The notes under the pieces were generated by a model. The model did not search any database, had not been told where the DNA came from, and worked only from the letters and a program-made list of their open reading frames with translations. Made by a program: the position numbers and the translations under genes. From contig JAEUKE010000281.1 of assembly GCA_016794345.1 (NCBI GenBank), forward strand, positions 1-49,228: DNA of 49,228 bases. The letters run 5' to 3'. This document shows, one piece after another, positions 17,961 to 27,900 of the stretch (within the stretch, counting starts at the first letter, position 1; each line of letters opens with the position of its first letter). Source of the stretch: Myxococcales bacterium. Its GTDB lineage: Bacteria; Myxococcota_A; Polyangia; Polyangiales; Polyangiaceae.

Positions 17961-18887
17961 TCAGCTCGCCTTTCGCTTGCGCTCGGCCGCGACGGCGATG
18001 CCTTGCGCGTTCAGATCGATATCGAGCGCGAGGAGCTCGAGGTCCTCCTTTCGAAGCGGCAGCTCGGCGAGGACGGCGCGGATCTGCGACGCGACGCGGG
18101 CCGTTTGCACCTCGAGCGGATCGGTCGAGGCGAGACACTCCGCCATCCAAGCCTCGGACCGATCCACCCAGGCGCGGACCTGCGCGCCGATGACCGGCAG
18201 ATCGTCGAAGGCGCCGAAGTGCGTGAGGCACGCGTGCTCCGCGCCGAGGCCCAGGATGATATCGAGCGAGCGCCGCGCCTCGACGGCGTCGAAGTCGATG
18301 GGGCTGGTCGAGGCGATGGCGAAGCGACCGGCGTGCTGCAGCGCCGGGTAAACGAGACCAAACGCGTCGCCGGTGTACACCGTGGAGAGCGCCGGATCGT
18401 GCACGACGAAGTGGTGCTTCGCGTGGCCGGCGGTGTGATGGACGGCTAGCGTCGCGCCGCCGAGCTCGAACGTCGCGCCATCTTCCAGGGCGCGGACACG
18501 CTCGGCCGGCGCGGGGACGATGCGGCCGTAGAGCTCGGCGAAGCGGGCCTCGCCGTAGACGCGCTTGGCGCTCGCCTCGAGCTTGCTCGGGTCGATGAGG
18601 TTCTGCGCCGCGCGCGGGTGCGCGAGCAACGTCGCGTTGGGACAGAGCGCGAGGAGCTCTCCTGCGCCGGCAGCGTGATCGAGGTGCGCGTGCGTGACCA
18701 CGATGAAGCGGACCTGTTCGGGCGCCATCCCTCGCGCCGCGAGCTCGGCGAGGAGCTTCGGGACGGCGTGGGCGGTGTGCGCCTCGATGAACGCGCACTC
18801 CTCGCCGGCGACACGCAGATACGCGGCCGTGAACCGCGGGAGGACGTCGCAATCGATCGTGAACCGGGCGTGAGGGGAAGCGGCCAT
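17961..18887 (-). CDS. MBL-fold metallo-hydrolase
   Basis: 308 aa from the ATG at 18887. The binuclear zinc site is complete: HAHLDH (66-71), His155 (HTAGHAKHH), Asp174 (YTGDAFG) and His223 (LTHFG). Layout and C-terminal helices are like glyoxalase-II/lactonase-type MBL proteins with an extra C-terminal helical region (EARRSLDIILGLG onward). No secretion signal. The substrate is unknown; the family includes thioesterases, lactonases and sulfatase-like enzymes. It may share a transcript with the EEP gene downstream. Confidence 0.9.
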   Translation of the reverse strand: MAASPHARFTIDCDVLPRFTAAYLRVAGEECAFIEAHTAHAVPKLLAELAARGMAPEQVRFIVVTHAHLDHAAGAGELLALCPNATLLAHPRAAQNLIDPSKLEASAKRVYGEARFAELYGRIVPAPAERVRALEDGATFELGGATLAVHHTAGHAKHHFVVHDPALSTVYTGDAFGLVYPALQHAGRFAIASTSPIDFDAVEARRSLDIILGLGAEHACLTHFGAFDDLPVIGAQVRAWVDRSEAWMAECLASTDPLEVQTARVASQIRAVLAELPLRKEDLELLALDIDLNAQGIAVAAERKRKAS

Positions 18888-18940
18888 TTGCGACGGGCAT
18901 ACCCGAGGAAGGCCGAGTTGCCTACAACGTAGGACGGCCC

Positions 18941-19357
18941 ATGACACACGCCCGCCCCCTCCTCCTCGCGCTCGCCGTCTTCTCGGGAGGCGTCGGCTGC
19001 ACCAACCCCGAAGACGCCGCGTTGAAGGCCGCCATCACCTACGGGGCGCCGTTCCTCGGCGTGGCAGAAGACACCACCGGGACGTGTGAGTCGAAGCTCA
19101 AGGTCGCCGAGGAGCTCTACAAGATGGAGAAGGATCGGCACACCGAGATCAAGGGCCTCGTCGACAAGGTGAAGGGCGACGAGAAGTTCAAGGCCAAGCT
19201 CAAGAGCGAGGTCGATCGCTTCCAGAACAGCCCCGTCGCCAAGAGCTACCTCGAGAAATGCCCGAAGGAGGCCGAGAAGCTCGCGCAGATCGTCGCCGAC
19301 ACCGCGGACGCGATCGGCGTGACCGACCTCGTCCCCGCCTGGCCGCCGAAGAAGTAG
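18941..19357 (+). CDS. Small helical lipoprotein
   Basis: 138 aa. Signal peptide with lipobox GVGC (Cys20). The mature region is largely alpha-helical and rich in Lys/Glu (ESKLKVAEELYKMEKDRHTEIKGL), with two further cysteines, and ends in PAWPPKK. GTAGGA lies about 8 nt before the ATG. Divergent from the MBL gene (53 bp) and convergent with the giant TPR gene (6 bp). No known family. Confidence 0.75.
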   Translation: MTHARPLLLALAVFSGGVGCTNPEDAALKAAITYGAPFLGVAEDTTGTCESKLKVAEELYKMEKDRHTEIKGLVDKVKGDEKFKAKLKSEVDRFQNSPVAKSYLEKCPKEAEKLAQIVADTADAIGVTDLVPAWPPKK

Positions 19358-19363
19358 GCCGCC

Positions 19364-22300
19364 TCAGCTCGCGCGCGAGCGCGCCTCGACGTAGGCGTCG
19401 CTCACCGAGAAAATGACGATATCGCGCGCTTCCGCGTTGCGGCCGATCCAGGTGAGGCGCTCCTTGCCGGCAGGCGGCGGGCCGTTGGCGTTGCCCCCGG
19501 CCCAGGCGATGCCGGTGAGCGCGACGTTGGGATCGCCGACGGCCAGGAGGCCCGCGCGCGAGCCCCAGCCGTTGACGGCTGCGTTGAGCGTGGAGGCGCG
19601 ATTGCCGATGTTGCCGATGACGTCCGCCGCGAGGACACCCACGTCGGGCGAGAGGCCCTGGGGCAACGCGCGGGAGAGGCGCCCGTAAGAATCGTTGAAG
19701 CGGGCCGCGTCCACGCCCTGAGGCGCAAACGTGGGGCTGAAGACCTTGAGGTAGGCCGCGACGAGGGGCCAGAGATCGATGGGCGCCGTGCGGGCGAGGA
19801 CGGCGGTGCCCGACTGCAGAACCTTCATCGCGCGGTGGAGCAGGAACGTGCGCTCGGGGCAGGGCGGCTGCGATGCGAGGACCTGACCGAGGACGATCGT
19901 CGGGGGGTTGGCGCGCGCCGGGATGCAGACCGGACCCAGCACCGTGCTCACCAGGACCTGGATCTGATGCAGGCCGTAGGCGCCGGCGATGGCCCGCACC
20001 TCCTCGCCGACGGCGGCGAGGGGCGGCGGGAGCGGGGCCGCGCGGATGGCGTCCAGCTCGTAGGGGAAGGCTGCGTCGAGCATCGGACCGGTGCGGAGGA
20101 GCAGCTCGCGGAACGAAGGCGTCATGACCTCCGGTGCGAGCAGCTCGTCGAGCTTGGCGTCGCCGGCCCGAGGACCGACGCCGCCGACGTCGGCCTCGAG
20201 CCCGTCGATCGCGGCCACGGTCGCGCGGGCGGCGGCGGCTGCCTCCGCGCGGTCGCGCAGCTCGGCCGCCGTCGCGAGCGTCTCGAAGAGGAAGCTCTCG
20301 AAGCGGCCGGTGCCGAGCGCACGGCGCGCGTCGGCGACGGCGCGATCGAGGAGGACCGCCGCCGCCGGACCCTGGCCGGTGCGCTGGTAGAACTTCACGA
20401 TGGCGCGGAGGGCGAGGTCGCTCTTGGGGAACGACTTGCGCGCCACGACCAGCGTGCTCTCCGCCTTCTTGAGCTCACCTTGCTCCTCGAGCAGCTCGGC
20501 GAGCTCGACCGTGCGGCGGCATTTTTCGTCGGGGGACTCCGCGGCGTTGACGAGCACGTTCTGTTCGTCGACCGCACGCGCGAGCTGGCCGGTGCGACGG
20601 AAGAGGCCGATGAGCTTCTCGCGCGCGCCCTCGTCCTGGGGGCGGCGCTTGAGGATCTCCTGGTAGGCGAGCTCGGCGCGCTCGTCGTTGGGCAGGAGCT
20701 GATCGTAGAGCTCACCCAGGCGGAAGTAGATCGCCACCTGCTGATCGGCGTCGGCCGTGTGCCGTGCGAGGCGGATGAGCGCCTGCTCGGCCCCTTCGTA
20801 GTCGCCGTCGCCGAAGCAGAGCTGCGCGAAGGCGGAGAGCGCCTCGAGGTGGTCGGGGTTGGCGTCGAGCGCTGCGGCGAGCGCGCGCTTGGCGGCCGCG
20901 GCGTCGCCGACCTCCGCGAGAGCCTGTCCTCGCATGACCTCCATCTCGACGCGCTCGGCGGGGTCCTGGATGGCGCCGAGGCGGCGCTCGAGCAGCTCCG
21001 CCAGCTCGCCGCGCGCGTTGGTCGCGACGTAGAGCCGGCGCAGGCGCTCGAAGGTGTCGGCGTAGTCGGGCTCCGCCTCCCAGACGCGCTCGAGCGCGAC
21101 GCGCGCGCGCTCCAGGTCTTGCAGGACGTCCTGGTAGACGCAGGCGGCGCGGTAGTTCGTCTCCGCGCGCCAGGCCGGGGTCTGCATCAGGTAGGCGGCG
21201 GCTTCGAGGTGCTCCGCGATCTCCGCGGCGCGCGAGCGCTCGCCGGGCCCGAGCTCTTCCAGGACGGTGGCGAGGGCGAGCCGGATCATGAAGTGCCGCG
21301 GCTCGATCGAGACGGCCTCCTCCAGCTGCGCCTGCGCGCCGGCGATATCGCCGGCCACGCGGAGCGCCTCGGCGCTCCGGAGCGCCAGCGTCGCGCGCTC
21401 GAGCGATCGGTCGGTGCGCGTGGCGAGCTGCATGTCGCACTCGGCCGCGAGCTTGAGATCCCCGGCCGAACGCGCGTGCGCGGCCATCTGCCGGAGGACC
21501 CAGATAGCACGGGGCTCGCGCGCGTACGCGACGCGAACGGGCTCGGCGGTCTCCTCCCAGCTGATCCGCTGGCGGAGGCGCGCAGAGAGCGCCGCGTACG
21601 CGACGGCCTCGCCGCCGTCGAGCGCCTTCGCGAGCTCGAGCGCGATGGGCTCCATCTCCTCCTCGCGGGACTCCGCCATGAGCGCGGAGGCAACACGACG
21701 GAGCGTGTGGATGTGCCCCGGGTTCTCCTCGAGGATCGTGCGGCGGAAGAGCAGACCGCTGGCGGTGTCGCCGCGGCCGCGCTCGTCCAGCTCAGCCAGC
21801 CGCTCGTAGATCTCGTGGCGCAGCCCCGCGTCCTCCGTCTCGCGAGCCTGCGGCAGGAGCGCGTCCACGAGCTCCGCCGTGCCGAAGCCTGCCAGCGCGA
21901 ACCGGTTCTGCGCGATGGGCGCGAGCAACCTGTCGCCGCAAGCCTCCGCGAGGCGCGCGGTGCGAGACGCGGCCTCGAGATCGCCGGCGCGCTCGTATTC
22001 GAGCGCGGCCTCGAGCGCGAGCCGCGCGGCCTCCGCCGGCATCGTGCTCTGCGTCGCGATGGCTTGCGCCTCACGCCACGTCGCTCGATCGGCAGGTGCC
22101 TCGCCCGAGAGCCGCTCGTACAGATCGCGAAGGCCGACATCCGCGGGGCGCGCCCGCAGCGCCTCCTCGAGGAGCGTGCCGGCGGCGTTGCTCTCGCCGT
22201 CCGACATGAGCAGCGCTTCGCGGGTGAGGTCGTGCGCTCGCTCGACCGGGTCGTCCGACGCTTCGCGCCGGAAGCGAAGCCAGTCCACGAGCGCGCTCTG

Positions 22301-24904
22301 GTCGGCGCGGGCTCGCGCCGAGATCTCACCCAGGTGAACCGCGACCGGAAGCTGCGGCGCGAGCTCGGCTGCGGCGCGGGCGCACGCCTCGGCCTCCGCG
22401 GTGAAGGCGCCTGCGTCTTCCGAGGTCTCCTCCTGGCCGAGCGCGAGCGACGCGTAGCGGATCGCGCACTCCGTCAGGAGCAGCGCCTTGCCGATGCCCG
22501 ACGGCAACGTGTCGGCGTGATCCTTCAAGAGCTTGGCGAGGACGATGGGGTCGCCCAGACCAGCGGACGCGCGAGCGGTGACCTCATGGACCGGCTCGTC
22601 TCGGTGGATCTCCGCGTAGACCTGGCGCGCGCGATCGACGTCGCCCGAGATCTCCGCGAGGAGCGCGGCGGCGAGCATGCCGGTGGTGTCGGAGCCCGTG
22701 CTGCCGTCGAGCGAGGCGCCCCAGGTGGCGATGGTCTGTGCGACGCGCTCGGTGGCCTTGCCTGCGATGTCGAGCTCGAGCGAGAGCGCGCGGAGCAGCG
22801 CGGTGCGCTCGGGCTTCGAGGCGTCGATGTGCTGGGTCACCTCGGTCAGCGCACCGTCGAGCGTGGTGACCGAGTCTGCGTCGGCCTTGGCGGCAGCGAG
22901 CACGCGGCCGAGCTGGGTCGCGGCCGAGGAGTCCGGCGAGCCGACCGTCGCGTAGCGAAGCCGCGTGAGGCGGTGATCGCCCAACGGCAGGACGGCGGCG
23001 ACCGTCGCGCTGGCGAGGATCGCGACGTCCGCCGCGGCCTCGGAGGCGCCGGAGTCGGCGGCGGCCTCGTCGAGCAGCGGAGCGAGCGCCTCGCGCGCTG
23101 CCATGCCTGCCGGACCCGGACGCGCGGCGTCCAGCGCGGCGAGCGCGATGCGATCTGCGGGGCCGAAGGCTTCGCGATCGCGGAAGTCAACCGACTCGCC
23201 CATCTCGATGGAGATGCCCGCGAGCGCACGGCGCGCAGCGGCCGGATCGGTGCCGGTCGCGGCCGTTCGGAGCGCTGCGATGGCTTCGTTGCGAGTGTCG
23301 GGACGCGCCGAAGCGACCGCGTGACCGAGCCAGCCCGCTGCCGGCCCGAACGACGTCTGACGGAGCTGACCCAGGGAGGTCAGCAGACCGGCGCGGTTGC
23401 CGGCCGAGAGCGCGGCGCGGGCGGCGAGGAACGACTCGAAGGGGTGCCTCGGTCCACGCGTCGGATCGTGTGACGCGTCCGGCGCTCGGAACGCGCCGAC
23501 CTGCGCGAACGCGGCGCCGAGCGACGCGAGGGCCTGCGGATCGGACGGCTTGATCTTGGCGAGCGCGGCCGCGTCTGCGCCGGAGGCGAGCGCCTCCGTG
23601 AAGCGCTGCACACAAGGACGCGGATCGGCAGGGGCGGCGCGGAGCGCCTGATCGACTCGCTTCTTCGCGCCGGCGGCGTCGTCGAGCGCGATCCGGGCGA
23701 CCTCCGCCCCGAGCCAGGCCGCGTGAGCGCGACCTTCGGCCGTGGGCATGTGACGCACCTCGGTGTCGAGGAGGTCGAGCGCGCCCTGCCAGCCGGCCGT
23801 CCGCGCGACGAGCGCGCGGTGCTGCCGAATGACGAGCGGCATGTTCGGCGCGAGCTGGTACGCCTCCTGGGCGACCTGCGCAGCCGAGTCGTCTTCCCCA
23901 GCGATCGCGTAGAGCTCGGACGCGGTGAGCAGCAGACGCGCCCGCTGCACCTTGTCCTGGCGGAGCCGCGCCTCTTCGACCATCCAGGAGGCGCGCTCCA
24001 GGAAGGAGTCGCGCGCGCCCGGCGTGGCGGCGAGGACGGCGGCCGCGTCGCGCTCGTCTTCCAGCGCGACGGGCGGCAGCGGCGGGCGAGTGCTCTTGAG
24101 GAGCGGCGGCGCCGAGTCTGCGGCGGCCTCCAGGGGGAGATCGTCGAGCAACGCGACCGGCTGGGGGGCCTCCGGCCGCGCGAACGTCGTCGTCGCTTCG
24201 TCGCTCAGCTCCACCGAGGCGTCGGGCTCTTGGTTGTCGGAGAGCAACGCCCCCGGATCGAGCCGACCGAACGTCGACTCTTCCTCTTCGTCGAGGTCGA
24301 TCGTCGAGAGCGGGCGCTCGTGTCCCTGCGGACCGACACCGAGGACCGTCGCGGGCGCGGGCGCCTCGTCGACGGGAGCCGCGATGATTGTCCTGTCATC
24401 TTCTTCCAGATCGACCGAGGCGACGCTGTCGTAAGAAGGTTGACGCGGCGGAGTCGGAGGCGGCTCGGGAGGAGCGGGCCGAGCGGGACGCGGAGGCGGA
24501 CCGGGCGGCGCCGCAGGAGGCGGCTCGGAGACGAGCAACGGCTCGTCGTCGTCGTCGAAGTCCGGCGGCGGTGCCGAATAGACACGCGTCGGCGGATCCT
24601 CCGGGCGGACGAACGCCGTCACCTCGTCTTCTCCGCCGGGGAGCGGAGTCGGCGGCGTGGGCGTCCGCCGCGGGTGCCTGGCCGCACCGAGGAGCTCGTT
24701 CGCCGGAGGCGAGACGACCGTGGCGCCCAGATCCATCGAAGGCTCTGCCGACGGCGCCTTGATGGCGTCGTCGAAGAGCATGTCGAGCAGCGCGTCGCCC
24801 TCGTCCGCCGTGGGGATGGCGTCGCGAGCCGCGGCCGGGCGGTTCGTGAACATGGCGGGCATGCCGCCGGGAGGTGTCGGACGATCCTTTTCGTTGTCGC
24901 TCAC
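19364..24904 (-). CDS. Giant TPR-repeat protein A with disordered acidic/Pro-rich N-terminus
   Basis: 1846 aa. The GTG start at 24902-24904 overlaps the TGA of the upstream giant gene as GTGA. There is no signal peptide or membrane helix, so it is cytosolic. Residues 1 to about 290 are low-complexity, acidic and Pro-rich, with repeated Thr-hydrophobic-Pro motifs (T62 VVSPP, T172 IIAAP, T240 FARP) that look like possible kinase/FHA sites. From about 290 to 1590 the protein is a long solenoid of 34-residue TPR-like helical pairs (AYQLAPNMPLVIRQH, ALDANPDHLEALSAFAQL, AYQEILKRRPQDEGA). The last 250 residues form a separate domain (GLHQIQVLVSTVLGPVC to VEARSRAS) that resembles the end of protein B. 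Function unknown; scaffold-like. It would take a large share of translation if expressed well. Confidence 0.9.
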   Translation of the reverse strand: MSDNEKDRPTPPGGMPAMFTNRPAAARDAIPTADEGDALLDMLFDDAIKAPSAEPSMDLGATVVSPPANELLGAARHPRRTPTPPTPLPGGEDEVTAFVRPEDPPTRVYSAPPPDFDDDDEPLLVSEPPPAAPPGPPPRPARPAPPEPPPTPPRQPSYDSVASVDLEEDDRTIIAAPVDEAPAPATVLGVGPQGHERPLSTIDLDEEEESTFGRLDPGALLSDNQEPDASVELSDEATTTFARPEAPQPVALLDDLPLEAAADSAPPLLKSTRPPLPPVALEDERDAAAVLAATPGARDSFLERASWMVEEARLRQDKVQRARLLLTASELYAIAGEDDSAAQVAQEAYQLAPNMPLVIRQHRALVARTAGWQGALDLLDTEVRHMPTAEGRAHAAWLGAEVARIALDDAAGAKKRVDQALRAAPADPRPCVQRFTEALASGADAAALAKIKPSDPQALASLGAAFAQVGAFRAPDASHDPTRGPRHPFESFLAARAALSAGNRAGLLTSLGQLRQTSFGPAAGWLGHAVASARPDTRNEAIAALRTAATGTDPAAARRALAGISIEMGESVDFRDREAFGPADRIALAALDAARPGPAGMAAREALAPLLDEAAADSGASEAAADVAILASATVAAVLPLGDHRLTRLRYATVGSPDSSAATQLGRVLAAAKADADSVTTLDGALTEVTQHIDASKPERTALLRALSLELDIAGKATERVAQTIATWGASLDGSTGSDTTGMLAAALLAEISGDVDRARQVYAEIHRDEPVHEVTARASAGLGDPIVLAKLLKDHADTLPSGIGKALLLTECAIRYASLALGQEETSEDAGAFTAEAEACARAAAELAPQLPVAVHLGEISARARADQSALVDWLRFRREASDDPVERAHDLTREALLMSDGESNAAGTLLEEALRARPADVGLRDLYERLSGEAPADRATWREAQAIATQSTMPAEAARLALEAALEYERAGDLEAASRTARLAEACGDRLLAPIAQNRFALAGFGTAELVDALLPQARETEDAGLRHEIYERLAELDERGRGDTASGLLFRRTILEENPGHIHTLRRVASALMAESREEEMEPIALELAKALDGGEAVAYAALSARLRQRISWEETAEPVRVAYAREPRAIWVLRQMAAHARSAGDLKLAAECDMQLATRTDRSLERATLALRSAEALRVAGDIAGAQAQLEEAVSIEPRHFMIRLALATVLEELGPGERSRAAEIAEHLEAAAYLMQTPAWRAETNYRAACVYQDVLQDLERARVALERVWEAEPDYADTFERLRRLYVATNARGELAELLERRLGAIQDPAERVEMEVMRGQALAEVGDAAAAKRALAAALDANPDHLEALSAFAQLCFGDGDYEGAEQALIRLARHTADADQQVAIYFRLGELYDQLLPNDERAELAYQEILKRRPQDEGAREKLIGLFRRTGQLARAVDEQNVLVNAAESPDEKCRRTVELAELLEEQGELKKAESTLVVARKSFPKSDLALRAIVKFYQRTGQGPAAAVLLDRAVADARRALGTGRFESFLFETLATAAELRDRAEAAAAARATVAAIDGLEADVGGVGPRAGDAKLDELLAPEVMTPSFRELLLRTGPMLDAAFPYELDAIRAAPLPPPLAAVGEEVRAIAGAYGLHQIQVLVSTVLGPVCIPARANPPTIVLGQVLASQPPCPERTFLLHRAMKVLQSGTAVLARTAPIDLWPLVAAYLKVFSPTFAPQGVDAARFNDSYGRLSRALPQGLSPDVGVLAADVIGNIGNRASTLNAAVNGWGSRAGLLAVGDPNVALTGIAWAGGNANGPPPAGKERLTWIGRNAEARDIVIFSVSDAYVEARSRAS
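19367..19380. terminator. Short palindrome at convergent junction
   Basis: GCTCGCGCGCGAGC, a perfect 14-bp palindrome immediately inside the last codons of the giant TPR gene A and 9 bp after the opposing lipoprotein stop. No T tract. Possible bidirectional termination signal or chance in a GC-rich end. Confidence 0.25.
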
Positions 24905-27900
24905 CGCGTCCCCATACCGAGTTGGCGTCGGAGCTCGAGATAACCGGGCGAGAGCACGAACCGGAGGAGGCTGAGCGCGCGATCGCTCTCACGGATCGCG
25001 CCCGCGAGCTGATGTCGCGGGAGGTTCAAGATGTCGCTGATGACGTGTGAGACGTCGCCGGCGGCGAGCGCCGCCATTCGATCGATGCTTCGGCGGGCGG
25101 TCGCGGCCCAGGCCTTCGGGTCTTGCCCGGAGCGAGCGACCTCCTGCGCGGACTCGGTCGCGGCCTTGCGGACGCGTCTCGAGATCTCCTTGTGGACCGC
25201 GCGCGAGACCTCCGCGTAGACCGCGTACCCAGGGTTCTGCATCGCAGCGCCGACCTCATTGCAGACCGCGATGACGACGCTGGCGATCGCTGCGTCTTCT
25301 CTGCGGCGAAGCGACGAGATGCCGCGCCGGAGCGCGAAGACCTCGCGGGCGATGGCCGACCGGGAGCCCGGGTCGAGCGGCACGGAGATCTCCGAGCCGA
25401 CGACGAGCGCCGGCGTCTCGCCGACCACCACGCCTTGCACGCCGCGCGGCGCGGGGCCGCCGACGTACAGCTCGAACTCCACGTCGAAACCGAGCGCCCC
25501 CATCCACTCTGCGACCGCCAGCCTGAGCGGCGGCCCGCCCTTCGCGTCGACGCGGTTCTTCCGGCCGACCTGCAGCGACTCGAGCGAAGGCCCGAGCGCG
25601 AGCGTGACCGTCTCGGCGATGTGGACGAACAGCTTGGGGACGGGGCCGCTGTCCTGCGGGTCGGCGATCTCGCCGAGCGCTCGCCCGTCGAGCACCTGCT
25701 GCGGTCGGGACAAGATCTTCTGATCGAGCGAGGCGAGCTCGTCGCTCAGGCCGCGGTCCGGCTTGCCGAGCGCGACGAGGACGCCCAGCGTGGCCTGACG
25801 CAGCGAGAGATCGCCTTGCGCAGCCGCGATGCGCGCGAGCAGCGAGACGCGATCGACGTCACACGGATCTTCCTGGAGCGACTCGACGAGGCGCTGCTTG
25901 CCGCGCGCGAGGAGCTGGGTCCGGAAGGCGTCGTCGAACGGCGTCTGCAGGACGAGCTCGAGGCCCTCCGGGTCGTCGGGGCACTCGTCGAGGAGCTTCT
26001 TCACCGCGGCGCGTGCGTTCGCGGGCTCCTTGATCTTGTCTCGCCAGATCGCCATCGCCAGGCGCGCGGCCTCCACCCTGCCCTCGCTCTCGGCTCGCTC
26101 GACCATGAGCTGCTCGAGCATGCCTGTCGCTTCGCTCCAGGCGCCCGTCCGGGCGGCAGCGCGCGCGAGGCGCTCGCGCACCGGCAAGGTCGTCAGGCCT
26201 TCGCGGTGGAGCGCCACGAGGACCTCGAGCGCCTTCTCGGGCTGGTTGAGCTTGTTCTCGTAGAGGTCACACGCGGTGACGCCGGAGACGAGGCGCTCTT
26301 GTTTCGGCGCCTCCTTGATCTGAGACAGCCGCGCCATGAGCGGCGCGGCCCCGGCGAAGTCGCCTTTCTGGATGCAGATGGTGCCGGCGAGCGCGAGCGC
26401 GCCGACGTGATCGGGCTCGAGCATCGTCACGTTCTCGAGCGCGGCGAGGGCGCCGTCCGCGTCGCCCTTCTTCTGCATCACACGCGCGCGCTCCCAGAAG
26501 AGCTTGGCGATCTCGGTCTCGTCCTCCGCGACCTCGAGCCGGCGCTCGATGAGGCCCAGGAGCCGGTCGTTTTCGTTCCGGCCGCGGACGCGGCGGAAGA
26601 GCTTGTCGAACGCGCGCGATGAGCGCGGGTCGCGGGAGAACGCGCGGTCGAGCGCGATCTCGGCGTCTTCGTGCGCCTCGGTCCGTTCGAGCAAGACGAG
26701 GCCCGCCTCTTCCCAGAAGCGCGCGCCTCGTTCGTCGTCCTTGCAGAGCGCGCCGAGCTGCGCCGATGCGAGCGCGATCTCGACCGGCTGATCGAGCGCG
26801 ACCGCGGCCGCGCGCGCGCCCTCCCACGCCGCCAGATCGTCGGGGCGCGCGTCGGCGACCGCCTTGAACGCCTCGAGCGCGGCCTCGGGGTCGCCGTTTG
26901 CGAGATCCGAGTAGCCGGCGAGCACGAGCGCGTCGAGGTAGGCGTCCCCGCCGAGCGAGTCCTCCAGGCCGTGGAGCGCCGCAGCGCGGCGCCGCGGGTC
27001 CGCGCCCGGAGGGGCCATCTCGAGGTTGGCGAGCCGGCCCGGCGCGTGTTGCGCGTCGAGCGGGGGCGGGAGCGAGCCCGAGAGGAGCGACACGGTGACG
27101 GCGGACGCCAGGAGCGACTCACGCGCAGCGCCCTCCGACAGATCCGCCAGGAGCGACCGGGCGACGACCTCCCCCTCGCGATCCTGCGCGGCCATCGCGA
27201 CGCCGAGCCATTCGAGCGCCACGTAAGGAGCCGGCTCGATCTCCGCCCAAGCGCGCGCGAGCGCCGCCGCGGAGGTGAGGTCCTGCCCCCAGTCCCGCGT
27301 GGCACGGAAGCGCTCCGCGCGCGCGACGATCGCGGCGTCGTTGCCGCGCGACTCGAGCGTGTCGAGCGCGCGCCCCGCCGCCTCTGGGTCACCCGCCAGC
27401 TCGAAGAGGAGCCTGCCCAGGGTCGCGGCGACGAGCCTGTCGTCGCTCCCGTGCTGCTGCTCGGCCTGCTCGAGGGCGCGCAGCGCGGCGTCGACCTCGC
27501 CGCCCTCGTCGAGCCACGCGATCTCCAGACCGAACCGCTCCAGCGCCTCGTTGGGTCCGTCGCCGACTGCCTCGCGCCGGCCGTCGAGCGTGGTGGTCTC
27601 GAGACCGCGACGCGCCCACGTGAGCAGCGCGTTTGCGGCGCCCGGGATGACGTCGCGAACCGACGAGATCTCGGCGACGGCGGACGGCCGGTCGCCGGCA
27701 CGCCAGTAGTAGAGCCCGGCCTCGAGCCGGAGGCCGGCCGCGAGATCCGCGTCTTCGACGGCCTCTGCGCAGCGCGAGAGCACGGCCGCGGCCGCGCCGG
27801 GGTCAGACGCGGAGAGCTCGGCCAGGAACAACGCGACCACGACGTCGCCGGGGCTCGACTCGGCGAGCGCGGCGAGCCTGGTGCGCGCCCCCGCCGCGTC

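Noticed and set aside
19835..23473. 1212-aa open frame on the plus strand opposite giant TPR gene A
   Set aside because: Arg/Leu/Glu/Val-rich, no recognisable domain and no independent start signal. It is a typical antisense shadow of a high-GC gene, while the minus strand reads as clear TPRs.
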